Assembly (NCBI GenBank): GCA_903934295.1
Contig: CAIZNI010000031.1
Span: 1 to 44,902, forward strand
DNA from: an uncultured beta proteobacterium
GTDB lineage: Bacteria; Pseudomonadota; Gammaproteobacteria; Burkholderiales; Burkholderiaceae_E
Direction of reading: 5' to 3'
DNA length: 44,902 nucleotides
Positions 34,572-43,611 of this stretch are shown in pieces. Below the pieces are notes generated by a model. It was not told the origin of the DNA. It was given only the letters and a program-made list of their open reading frames with translations, and did no database searches. Made by a program: the position numbers and the translations under genes. How positions within the stretch are numbered: the first letter of the stretch is position 1; every line of letters starts with the position of its first letter.

Positions 34572-34604
34572 TGTCAACGGTATTTTGCAGATTGTTGACA
34601 AAAT
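34572..34604. promoter_or_regulatory. Back-to-back promoters with nested inverted repeats (phnW / gntR)
   Basis: TGTCAAC (34572-34578) and GTTGACA (34594-34600) form a perfect inverted repeat with 15 bases between. Each arm is a consensus TTGACA -35 box, one facing phnW and one facing gntR. Nested within are ATTTTG-N11-CAAAAT (34582-34604) and TTGT-TG-ACAA (34592-34601), the latter fitting the TNGTNNACNA pattern bound by many GntR proteins. A plus-strand -10-like TTGAAT at 34618-34623 touches the annotated gntR start. Confidence 0.6.
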
Positions 34605-34621
34605 GATGGTCAGCGGATTGA

Positions 34622-36617
<1,996 letters not shown>

Positions 36618-36683
36618 TCGGCTCGCGCGGCCGCGGCGGTCCGCGGTTTCCCGGATGGACCCGTCCCTTTGCCGGGGTGCCCT

Positions 36684-38126
36684 GTGACCGAACCCCGTAT
36701 CGAAGGCCTGCGGATTGCCGGCGAGCGCATCGGCGCGCAGTCGGGCGGCGATCGTGCGATCGCGGTCGCCCATCCGTTCAGCGGCGCGGTGGTGGGCTAT
36801 GTGCCCAAGGCCACCCTGGCGCAGGTGCGCCGGGCCTACCAGGTGGCGCACGGCTATCGCGCCACCCTGAGCCGCTATGAGCGGGCCGGCATCCTGAACC
36901 GCGCCGCCCAGGCGGTGCGCGAGCGCACCGACGAGATCGCCGGGCTCATCACCGCCGAAGCGGGGCTGTGCCTGAAGGACTCCCGCTACGAGGCGGGCCG
37001 GGTGGCCGATGTGCTGATGTTCGGCGCCCAGGAGGTGCTCAAGGACGACGGGCAGTCGTTCTCCTGCGACATCACCCCGCACGGGCGGCGCCGGCGGGTG
37101 TTCACCCAGCGCGATCCGCTGCTCGGGGTGATCACCGCGATCACCCCCTTCAACCACCCGATGAACCAGGTGGCCCACAAGATCGTGCCCTCGATCGCCA
37201 CCAACAACCGGATGGTGCTCAAGCCCTCCGAGAAGGTGCCGCTGTCGGCCTTCCTGCTGGCCGACATCCTGTACGAGGCGGGGCTGCCGCCCGAGATGCT
37301 GGCGGTGATCACCGGCGACCCGCGCGAGATCGCCGACGAGATGATCACCAACCCCTCGGTCGATCTGGTCACCTTCACCGGCGGGGTGGCGATCGGCAAG
37401 GCGATCGCGGCGCGCGCCGGCTATCGGCGCCTGGTGCTCGAGCTCGGCGGCAACGACCCGCTGATCGTGATGGAGGACGCCGATCTGGACGAGGCTTCGC
37501 TGCTGGCGGTGCAGGGCTCGTACAAGAACTCCGGCCAGCGCTGCACCGCGGTCAAGCGGCTGCTGGTGCACCGCTCGGTGGCGGCGCGCTTCACCGAGCG
37601 GGTGGTCGACCGGACCCGGGAGTGGCGCTTCGGCGATCCGGCCGATCCGCAGGTCGACATGGGGACGGTGATCGACGAGCAGGCCGCACGCCTGTTCGAG
37701 GCGCGCGTCGACGAGGCGATCGCCCAGGGGGCGCGCCTGCTGACCGGACACCGGCGCGAGGGGGCGCTGTACGCGCCCACCGTGATCGACGGGGTCGATC
37801 CGAAGATGACGGTGGTGCGCGAGGAGACCTTCGGACCGGTCTCGCCGATCATCGTCTTCGACGACCTCGATCACGCGATCCGGATCGCCAACGGCACCGC
37901 CTACGGCCTGTCCTCGGCGGTGTGCACGCAGCGGCTCGACTACATCACCCGCCTGGTCAACGAACTGCACGTCGGCACGGTGAATGTGCGCGAGGTGCCC
38001 GGCTATCGGCTCGAGCTGACGCCGTTTGGCGGCATCAAGGACTCGGGGCTGGGCTACAAGGAGGGCGTGCAGGAGGCGATCAAGAGCTTCACCAACCTGA
38101 AGACCTTCTCGCTGCCCTGGGCATGA
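36684..38126 (+). CDS. phnY: Phosphonoacetaldehyde dehydrogenase
   Basis: This 480-residue ALDH oxidises phosphonoacetaldehyde to phosphonoacetate with NAD. It has ITPFNHPMNQVAHKI, VTFTGGVAIGKAIA, LELGGNDPLIVMED with the general-base Glu, and NSGQRCTAVKR with catalytic Cys287. The start chosen is GTG at 36684; the alternative TTG at 36669 adds five residues, and no ATG fits. The stop overlaps the DMT gene as ATGA. It lies between phnA and the DMT gene in one transcript, and its context makes the assignment more secure than sequence alone. Confidence 0.93.
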   Translation: MTEPRIEGLRIAGERIGAQSGGDRAIAVAHPFSGAVVGYVPKATLAQVRRAYQVAHGYRATLSRYERAGILNRAAQAVRERTDEIAGLITAEAGLCLKDSRYEAGRVADVLMFGAQEVLKDDGQSFSCDITPHGRRRRVFTQRDPLLGVITAITPFNHPMNQVAHKIVPSIATNNRMVLKPSEKVPLSAFLLADILYEAGLPPEMLAVITGDPREIADEMITNPSVDLVTFTGGVAIGKAIAARAGYRRLVLELGGNDPLIVMEDADLDEASLLAVQGSYKNSGQRCTAVKRLLVHRSVAARFTERVVDRTREWRFGDPADPQVDMGTVIDEQAARLFEARVDEAIAQGARLLTGHRREGALYAPTVIDGVDPKMTVVREETFGPVSPIIVFDDLDHAIRIANGTAYGLSSAVCTQRLDYITRLVNELHVGTVNVREVPGYRLELTPFGGIKDSGLGYKEGVQEAIKSFTNLKTFSLPWA

Positions 38127-39013
38127 GCGGGCCCCTGCCGCTGACCGAGCCGCTCGCGCTGACCGGGCCGGTGATCGCGGTGGTGCTGGTCGGCGCGCTG
38201 CTGCACGCCGGCTGGAACGCGCTGGTCAAGTCGTCCGGCGACAAAGCGGTGGACACCGCGCTGGTCCATTTCCTGGGCGCGCTGATGGCGCTGCCGGTGC
38301 TGCTGGTGACCGGGCTGCCGGCGCCCGCGTCATGGCCCTTCATCGGTGTGTCGCTGCTGATCCACGTCGGCTACTACATGGCCCTGTCGGGCGCCTATCG
38401 GCACGGCGATCTCGGGCTCACCTATCCGATCATGCGCGGCTTCGCGCCCCTGCTGGTGGCGCTGGCGAGCGGCTCGCTGATCGGCGAGGTGCTGTCGCTG
38501 GCGGCCTGGCTGGGCGTCGTCGGGATCACCCTGGGGGTGGCGCTGGTCGGGCTCGCCAGTCCCGGGCAGGCGCTGAACCATCGCAAGGCGCTCGCCTTTG
38601 CGCTGGCCAATGCGGTGATCATCGCCTGCTACACCGTGGTCGACGGGCTCGGTGTGCGGCAGGCGGGCAATGCGGCCGCCTATGTGATCCTGCTGTTCGT
38701 GCTCGACGGGCTGCCGTTTCCGTTGCTGGTCTGGGTGTCGCGCGGCGCGCAGGGGCGGGTGCAGATCCTGCGCTATGCGCGCACCCGCTGGCCGCTGGCG
38801 GCGCTCGGCGGCGTCGCCTCGATCGGCTCCTACTGGATCGCGCTCTGGGCGATGACGCGCGCGCCGGTGGCCGCTGTCGCGGCGTTGCGCGAAACCTCGG
38901 TGCTGTTCGCCGCGGTGCTGGGGGTCTGGCTGCTCAAGGAGCGCTTCGGCGTGCAGCGCGCGATCGGCACGGTGGTGCTGGTGGCGGGCGTGATCGCGTT
39001 GCGCCTGGGCTGA
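38123..39013 (+). CDS. DMT-family membrane protein associated with phosphonate use
   Basis: This 296-residue protein has ten hydrophobic segments in two EamA-like halves, beginning VIAVVLVGALLHAGWNALVK. ALSGAYRHGDLGLTYPIMRG marks the first half, and ALWAMTRAPVAAVAALRETS with LLKERFGVQRAIG the second. A DUF6/DMT protein of this type is a recurrent neighbour of PhnA/PhnY genes. It could import a phosphonate or export a product. No phosphonate ABC importer (PhnCDE) is in the window, so this is the only transport candidate in the locus. Confidence 0.88.
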   Translation: MSGPLPLTEPLALTGPVIAVVLVGALLHAGWNALVKSSGDKAVDTALVHFLGALMALPVLLVTGLPAPASWPFIGVSLLIHVGYYMALSGAYRHGDLGLTYPIMRGFAPLLVALASGSLIGEVLSLAAWLGVVGITLGVALVGLASPGQALNHRKALAFALANAVIIACYTVVDGLGVRQAGNAAAYVILLFVLDGLPFPLLVWVSRGAQGRVQILRYARTRWPLAALGGVASIGSYWIALWAMTRAPVAAVAALRETSVLFAAVLGVWLLKERFGVQRAIGTVVLVAGVIALRLG

Positions 39014-39112
39014 GCGCGATCCCCGATGAATCGCTGGCCCGGCCAGCACCCAGGCGCTGCTGCGCAACGGCGCCGGTCGCCTGCTGGATCGCTGAGCGGG
39101 CGGGGCGTCCGG
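39014..39112. other. Short gap between convergent DMT and decarboxylase genes
   Basis: There is no gene here. One frame reads STQALLRNGAGRLLDR before a stop (to about 39095), which might be a remnant of a lost gene tail but is too short to assign. No clear terminator hairpin with a T-run is present. Confidence 0.3.
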
Positions 39113-39748
39113 TCAGATCGGCGACAGGCCCAGCGCGCGGCGGAACCGGTTCTTGTTGTCGACGCCGTCGCGCGAGGGCATTACCCGTGGCGGCTCGGTC
39201 TGCGCGATCTGAAGGGTCGCCAGGCCGGGGCCCTCGCAGCGGTGGATGCGCGCGCGCAGCGCCGCGATCGCCGACAGCCCGGTGATGCGCTCGGTCCAGG
39301 CGAACGCGCAGGCGGCGGCGACGCCCGCCAGATCGATACCACGGCCGGTGTGGCTGGTCTGCATCCCGGTTTCGCCATACAGCCGGTTGTCCAGCACCGC
39401 GATGCTCAGGTTGCGCGGTCGCTGCGCGCCGATGGTGGCCAGCGCGCCCATGCCCATCAGCTGCTCGCCGTCGCCGGTGATCACCAGCACGGGGGTGTCG
39501 GGACGGGCCAGCGCCAGGCCCAGGCCCATGACGGCCGCTCCGCCCATCGCGCCCCACAAATAGAAGTTGCGCTCGTGGTCGCCGGCGGCGGCCACGTCGT
39601 AGGTGGGCGACCCCAGGCCGGTGACGACCAGCAGGTCGCCGCGGTCGGCCAGCAGCGCGGCGACGGCGGCGCGCCGGTCCAGCGTGCCCGGCGCCTCGGC
39701 GGCGCCGGCAGGGGCGGGGGAGTTCGAATCCGGTTGGGTGGTGGCCAT
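39113..39748 (-). CDS. Thiamine-diphosphate decarboxylase, beta subunit (sulfopyruvate/phosphonopyruvate type)
   Basis: This 211-residue protein is the C-terminal ThDP-binding half of a two-subunit decarboxylase. It has the GDGEQLMGMGALATIG start of the ThDP-magnesium motif and VLDNRLYGETGMQTSHTG at the expected distance, where Asn binds magnesium. GLGSPTYDVAAAGDHERNFY and AMGGAAVMGLGLALARP are typical of ComE and of the C-terminal half of phosphonopyruvate decarboxylase. The start at 39748 leaves a two-base gap after the alpha gene; the ATG at 39763 would overlap it by 13 bases. The substrate is 2-oxo-3-sulfo- or 3-phosphono-propanoate by family, and the phosphonate context favours phosphonopyruvate. 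Confidence 0.85.
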   Translation of the reverse strand: MATTQPDSNSPAPAGAAEAPGTLDRRAAVAALLADRGDLLVVTGLGSPTYDVAAAGDHERNFYLWGAMGGAAVMGLGLALARPDTPVLVITGDGEQLMGMGALATIGAQRPRNLSIAVLDNRLYGETGMQTSHTGRGIDLAGVAAACAFAWTERITGLSAIAALRARIHRCEGPGLATLQIAQTEPPRVMPSRDGVDNKNRFRRALGLSPI

Positions 39749-39750
39749 CG

Positions 39751-40284
39751 TCAGCGCGTCCATTGCTTGCGCCCGAGCAGGCGCTGTGAAATCAGGATGG
39801 CCACCGGCTGGTCGGCCAGGAAGGCATCGTCCAGGCCGGCCTGGACCTCGTCGGCCATCCGGGCGGGATCCTCGACCCGGCGCACCGACAGGCCCATCAT
39901 CGACAGCGCCGCCGGAACCGCGCGGCCCATCGGCACCTGCCAGGGGTTGAACTCGCCCCACTCGCCGCGCATCGTCACCAGCATCAGCAGCGGAAAGCGG
40001 CAGTTCTCGATCAGGCTGAGCAGGTTGATGCAGTTGCCCACCCCGCTGGACTGCATCAGCAGCACCGCCCGCTGGCCGCCCAGCCAGGCGCCGCAGGCGG
40101 CGGCGATGCCTTCCTCCTCGGTGGACAGCGGGTAGGCGGTGATGTCGGGGTCGGCGTGCGCGCGCGCGATCAGCCGGCTGTGGCCGGCGTCGGGCACATA
40201 GGCGACCTGTCGAACCGCGTTGCGGCGAAAGGTTTCGAAGACCTGATCGCGCCAGTCGGGCGCGGCGGGGGTGTCATGGGACAT
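39751..40284 (-). CDS. Thiamine-diphosphate decarboxylase, alpha subunit (sulfopyruvate/phosphonopyruvate type)
   Basis: This 177-residue protein is the N-terminal (pyrimidine-binding) half. Its catalytic Glu is in YPLSTEEEGIAAACGAWLGG, followed by VLLMQSSGVGNCINLLSLIE and RGEWGEFNPWQVPMG, the pattern of ComD sulfopyruvate decarboxylase alpha. The alpha-beta split into two tightly spaced genes is the ComDE arrangement; most phosphonopyruvate decarboxylases (Ppd, AepY) are single chains of about 390 residues. The gene points away from the phosphonate operon and its 139-base upstream region is shared with the HNH gene. No PEP mutase is nearby, which argues for a catabolic rather than a phosphonate-making role. 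Confidence 0.86.
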   Translation of the reverse strand: MSHDTPAAPDWRDQVFETFRRNAVRQVAYVPDAGHSRLIARAHADPDITAYPLSTEEEGIAAACGAWLGGQRAVLLMQSSGVGNCINLLSLIENCRFPLLMLVTMRGEWGEFNPWQVPMGRAVPAALSMMGLSVRRVEDPARMADEVQAGLDDAFLADQPVAILISQRLLGRKQWTR

Positions 40285-40423
40285 CGGTGACCTGGGTTGG
40301 GCTGCGGGCAGGCGTGATTACCGCCCCCGCGGCGGCGCGCGGCAAGTCCGGTTGCGCTGGCGCATTCCGGAATCCGCTGCGGCGCAGCCGGCGGGCGTTA
40401 TAGTGAAGCCGAAGGGTTCCGCC
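40285..40423. promoter_or_regulatory. Divergent region between decarboxylase and HNH genes
   Basis: A TATAGT -10-like box (40399-40404) lies 19 bases before the HNH start without a matching -35. A compact hairpin GCTGCG-G-CGCAGC is at 40376-40388. I see no clear promoter for the decarboxylase side. Confidence 0.3.
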
Positions 40424-40996
40424 ATGCACTCGCACGTTCTGCAGCTCGACATCCAGGGCACGCCGCAGGCCTGGATCTCACTGGAAGCGGCCGCGCTCGA
40501 CTACGCCACCGGCTCGGTCGCCTGGCAACACGGCGAAGGTCCCCTCGCGCGGCTGCGCGGGGGCTGGAACGTGGCCGCCCGGCGCCGCTCCGAGATCGAG
40601 ATCTATCCGATCATCGCGCTGCGCGGCACCGCGCGGGTCGACCTGTTCACCGTTCCTCCCCTGGTGACCAAGGCGCGTCTGTGCCGGCGCGACCGCTTCA
40701 CCTGCGCCTATTGCGGGCAGGTCTTCGCCGAGCGCGACCTGCAGTGCGAGCACATCATTCCCGAGAGCCGGGGCGGGAAGGCCTCCTGGATGAATCTGGT
40801 GGCCGCCTGCGGTCCGTGCAACCGGGCCAAGGCCGATCGCACGCCGGAGCAGGCCGGCATGCCGCTGCTGTATCTGCCCTACGTTCCGAACCGCTTCGAG
40901 GCTTTTCTGCTCGAGGCCCGTGGCATCCGGGCCGATGTCCACGACTGGCTGGCGGCCCGCCTGCCGCGTGGCTCGCGCCTGCCCCGCCTGCAGTGA
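40424..40996 (+). CDS. HNH endonuclease family protein
   Basis: This 190-residue protein has a C-terminal HNH zinc-finger nuclease domain: C94-x2-C97 (CAYCG), the metal-site EHIIPESRGG with H110, N124 (MNLVAACGPC) and C129-x2-C132. The first catalytic position is EH (E109-H110) rather than the commoner DH, a frequent variant. The N-terminal 80 residues have no known motif. Standalone HNH proteins of this type occur widely in proteobacterial chromosomes with unproven roles. The ATG at 40424 is used. It lies 17 bases before the P-type ATPase gene, possibly in one transcript, but no functional link is evident. Confidence 0.85.
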   Translation: MHSHVLQLDIQGTPQAWISLEAAALDYATGSVAWQHGEGPLARLRGGWNVAARRRSEIEIYPIIALRGTARVDLFTVPPLVTKARLCRRDRFTCAYCGQVFAERDLQCEHIIPESRGGKASWMNLVAACGPCNRAKADRTPEQAGMPLLYLPYVPNRFEAFLLEARGIRADVHDWLAARLPRGSRLPRLQ

Positions 40997-41013
40997 GGCC
41001 CGATCCGCCGTCG

Positions 41014-43611
41014 ATGACCGGCCTGAGCGCCGACGAGGCCGCGCGCCGGCTGGCTCAGGATGGCCCCAACGAGCTGCCCCAGCAGCGTCGGCGCGGTTGG
41101 GTGCGGATCGCGGGCGAGGTGGCGCGTGAGCCGATGGTGCAGCTGCTGCTGGCCGCCGGCCTCATTTACCTGGTGCTCGGCGATCGCGGCGAAGCGCTGA
41201 TGCTGCTGGCGTTCGTGGCAATCACCAGCGCGATCAACATTCTCGAGGAAGGCCGTACCGAGCGGGTCCTGGAGGCGCTGCGCGAACTGAGCAGTCCGCG
41301 GGCGCTGGTGCTGCGCGATGGCCAGCGCCATCGCATCGCCGGACGCGAACTGGTGCGCGGGGACCTCGTTTTTCTGGCCGAGGGCGACCGTGTGCCGGCC
41401 GATGCCCGGCTGCTCGAGGCCAACGACCTGCAGGCCGACGAATCGCTGCTGACGGGTGAGTCCGTCCCGGTGCGCAAGCGGGCGATGGCGCTGGCGCAAC
41501 CGGCCGAGGCGGCCCCGCGAGCGGCCGATGGGGCGCAGCGGCCTGGCGGCGATGACCTGCCCTGGGTCTACTCCGGTTCGATGGTGGTGCGCGGGCGCGG
41601 CCTGGCTGAGGTGGTTGCCACCGGGGGCCGCAGCGAACTGGGCCGGATCGGCCGCTCGCTCGAGAGCCTGGTCGCGCAGCCCACGCCGCTCAACCGGCAG
41701 GTGCGCCGGATGGTGCGCGTCTTCGCGGTGCTGGGTCTGCTGATGAGCGCGGTGACGGTGCTGCTGTACGGCTGGCTGCGCGGCGACTGGCTGGGCGGCC
41801 TGCTGGCGGGCATCGCGCTCGCCATGGCGATGCTGCCCCAGGAGTTCGTGCTGATCCTGGCGGTGTTCATGGCGATGGGCGCGCATCGCCTGTCAGCCCA
41901 GCGGGTGCTGACCCGGCGTGCCGCCGCGATCGAGGCACTGGGCTCGGCGACCGTTCTGTGCACCGACAAGACGGGCACGCTGACCCTGAACCGGATGTCG
42001 ATCGCCGAGATCCGGGTGCCGGCCGACGGGTCCGACCCGCACGCCATCGTCGGCCTGGGCTGGATGCCCGCCGACGGCGAACCGCCCGCGCCGGTGGCCC
42101 GCGCCCTTGCCCACGGCATCCTCGCCAGCGAAGTGGACGCCTTCGACCCGATGGAAAAGGCTTTCCACGACCTGGGTGTCCGCTACCCGGGCGAAGCGGC
42201 GCAGCGGCTGGGCAGCGGCTGGCGCATCGTCCATGAATACCCGCTGACTCCCGAACTGATGGCGATGACCCATGTCTGGCAGGCGCCGGCCGGGGGCGCG
42301 GTCGAGGTGTCGGTCAAGGGCGCGCCGGAGGCGGTTGCCGGGTTGTGCGGACTCGGCGCTGAACAGGCGCAGGCCCTGCGTGAGCAAGCCCTGCGGATGG
42401 CCGGTACCGGCATGCGCGTGCTGGCGGTGGCCCGAGCCGACGGCGCGGCGCAGCCCTGGCCGGCCGATCCGCACCGGTTTCCCTTCGTGTTCCTGGGCCT
42501 GGTCGGACTGCTCGATCCGCTGCGCGAGTCGGTGCCCGGTGCGATTCGCGAGTGCCGCCAGGCCGGGATCCGGGTGGTGATGATCACCGGCGACTATCCG
42601 GCCACCGCGCTGGCGATCGCGGCGCAGGCCGGCATCGAGGTGGGCGAGGGCGTGCTCGACGGCGCCACGCTCGCCCGGCTCGATGACGAGCAGCTGCGTG
42701 CGCGGGTGGCGGGCTGCGGCGTCTTCGCGCGGGTCACGCCCGACCAGAAGCTGCGCCTGATCGGCGCGCTGCGCGCGCGCGGCGAGGTGGTCGCGATGAC
42801 CGGCGACGGCGTCAACGACGCCCCGTCGCTGAAAGCCGCGCAGATCGGGATCGCGATGGGCGGGCGCGGCACCGATGTGGCCCGCGAGGCGTCGGCGATC
42901 GTGCTGCTCGATGACCATTTCGAGGCGATCCCGGGCGCGGTCCGCCTGGGCCGGCGCATTCACGACAACCTGCGCAAGGCCCTGGCCTTCGTGCTCGCGG
43001 TTCACCTGCCGATCGCCGGGCTCACGCTGATGCCGCTGCTGTTCGGCCTGCCGCTGATGTTCGCACCGGTCCACATCGCCTTCCTCGAACTGGTGATCGG
43101 CCCGGTGTGTTCGATCGTCTTCGAGGCCGAGCCGGCCGAGGGCGATGTGCTGGATCGCCCGCCGCGGGCCCCGGACGCGCCGCTGTTCGCGCCCCGGGCG
43201 CTGCTGGCCAGTTCGGCGCAGGGGCTGCTGGTGATGGCGGGCGTGGCGGCGCTGGCGTTCACCCTGCTGCAGCAGGGTGCCGGCGAACCGGTGGCGCGCG
43301 CTGCCGGATTCATCGCGCTGGTGGTCGCCGATTTCGGGCTGATCCTGTTCAACCGTTCGTTTGCCGGGTCGTGGGTCGCGGCGCTGATGCGCCCGAACCG
43401 GGCGCTGTGGTGGGTGGCCGGATCGACCCTGCTGCTGATGGCGGCGGTGTTGGCGATTGCGCCACTGCGCGAGCTCTTTCGCTTCGGGCTGCTGTCGCCG
43501 GCGCAACTCGCGGCGGCGCTGCTGACCGGGCTGGGCGTGGGCGGGCTGCTGTTCCTGTTCCGCCCGCTGTTCAGCGCCCGGTCACAGCTCGACCGTCGCC
43601 AGCACCGCTGA
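41014..43611 (+). CDS. P-type (P2-like) cation-transporting ATPase
   Basis: This 865-residue protein has the N-terminal cation-ATPase domain, actuator loop DESLLTGES, phosphorylation site CTDKTGTLT with Asp318, VKGAPE nucleotide-domain motif, MITGDYPATA, and the hinge MTGDGVNDAPSLKAAQIGIA. It has six C-terminal hydrophobic segments. Domain order is that of P2A/P2B calcium-type pumps. The ion-binding helices are unusual: M4 reads MLPQEF where PEGLP or PEEF types are usual, and M6 reads ELVIGPVCSIVFEAEP where relatives I know have Asp in place of this Gly. Ion specificity is therefore not assignable. The 3' end overlaps the convergent SMC-like gene by 30 bases. Confidence 0.9.
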   Translation: MTGLSADEAARRLAQDGPNELPQQRRRGWVRIAGEVAREPMVQLLLAAGLIYLVLGDRGEALMLLAFVAITSAINILEEGRTERVLEALRELSSPRALVLRDGQRHRIAGRELVRGDLVFLAEGDRVPADARLLEANDLQADESLLTGESVPVRKRAMALAQPAEAAPRAADGAQRPGGDDLPWVYSGSMVVRGRGLAEVVATGGRSELGRIGRSLESLVAQPTPLNRQVRRMVRVFAVLGLLMSAVTVLLYGWLRGDWLGGLLAGIALAMAMLPQEFVLILAVFMAMGAHRLSAQRVLTRRAAAIEALGSATVLCTDKTGTLTLNRMSIAEIRVPADGSDPHAIVGLGWMPADGEPPAPVARALAHGILASEVDAFDPMEKAFHDLGVRYPGEAAQRLGSGWRIVHEYPLTPELMAMTHVWQAPAGGAVEVSVKGAPEAVAGLCGLGAEQAQALREQALRMAGTGMRVLAVARADGAAQPWPADPHRFPFVFLGLVGLLDPLRESVPGAIRECRQAGIRVVMITGDYPATALAIAAQAGIEVGEGVLDGATLARLDDEQLRARVAGCGVFARVTPDQKLRLIGALRARGEVVAMTGDGVNDAPSLKAAQIGIAMGGRGTDVAREASAIVLLDDHFEAIPGAVRLGRRIHDNLRKALAFVLAVHLPIAGLTLMPLLFGLPLMFAPVHIAFLELVIGPVCSIVFEAEPAEGDVLDRPPRAPDAPLFAPRALLASSAQGLLVMAGVAALAFTLLQQGAGEPVARAAGFIALVVADFGLILFNRSFAGSWVAALMRPNRALWWVAGSTLLLMAAVLAIAPLRELFRFGLLSPAQLAAALLTGLGVGGLLFLFRPLFSARSQLDRRQHR

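Noticed and set aside
39030-39095. Short frame STQALLRNGAGRLLDR as a gene remnant
   Set aside because: Too short and not recognisable; it may be chance in GC-rich DNA.
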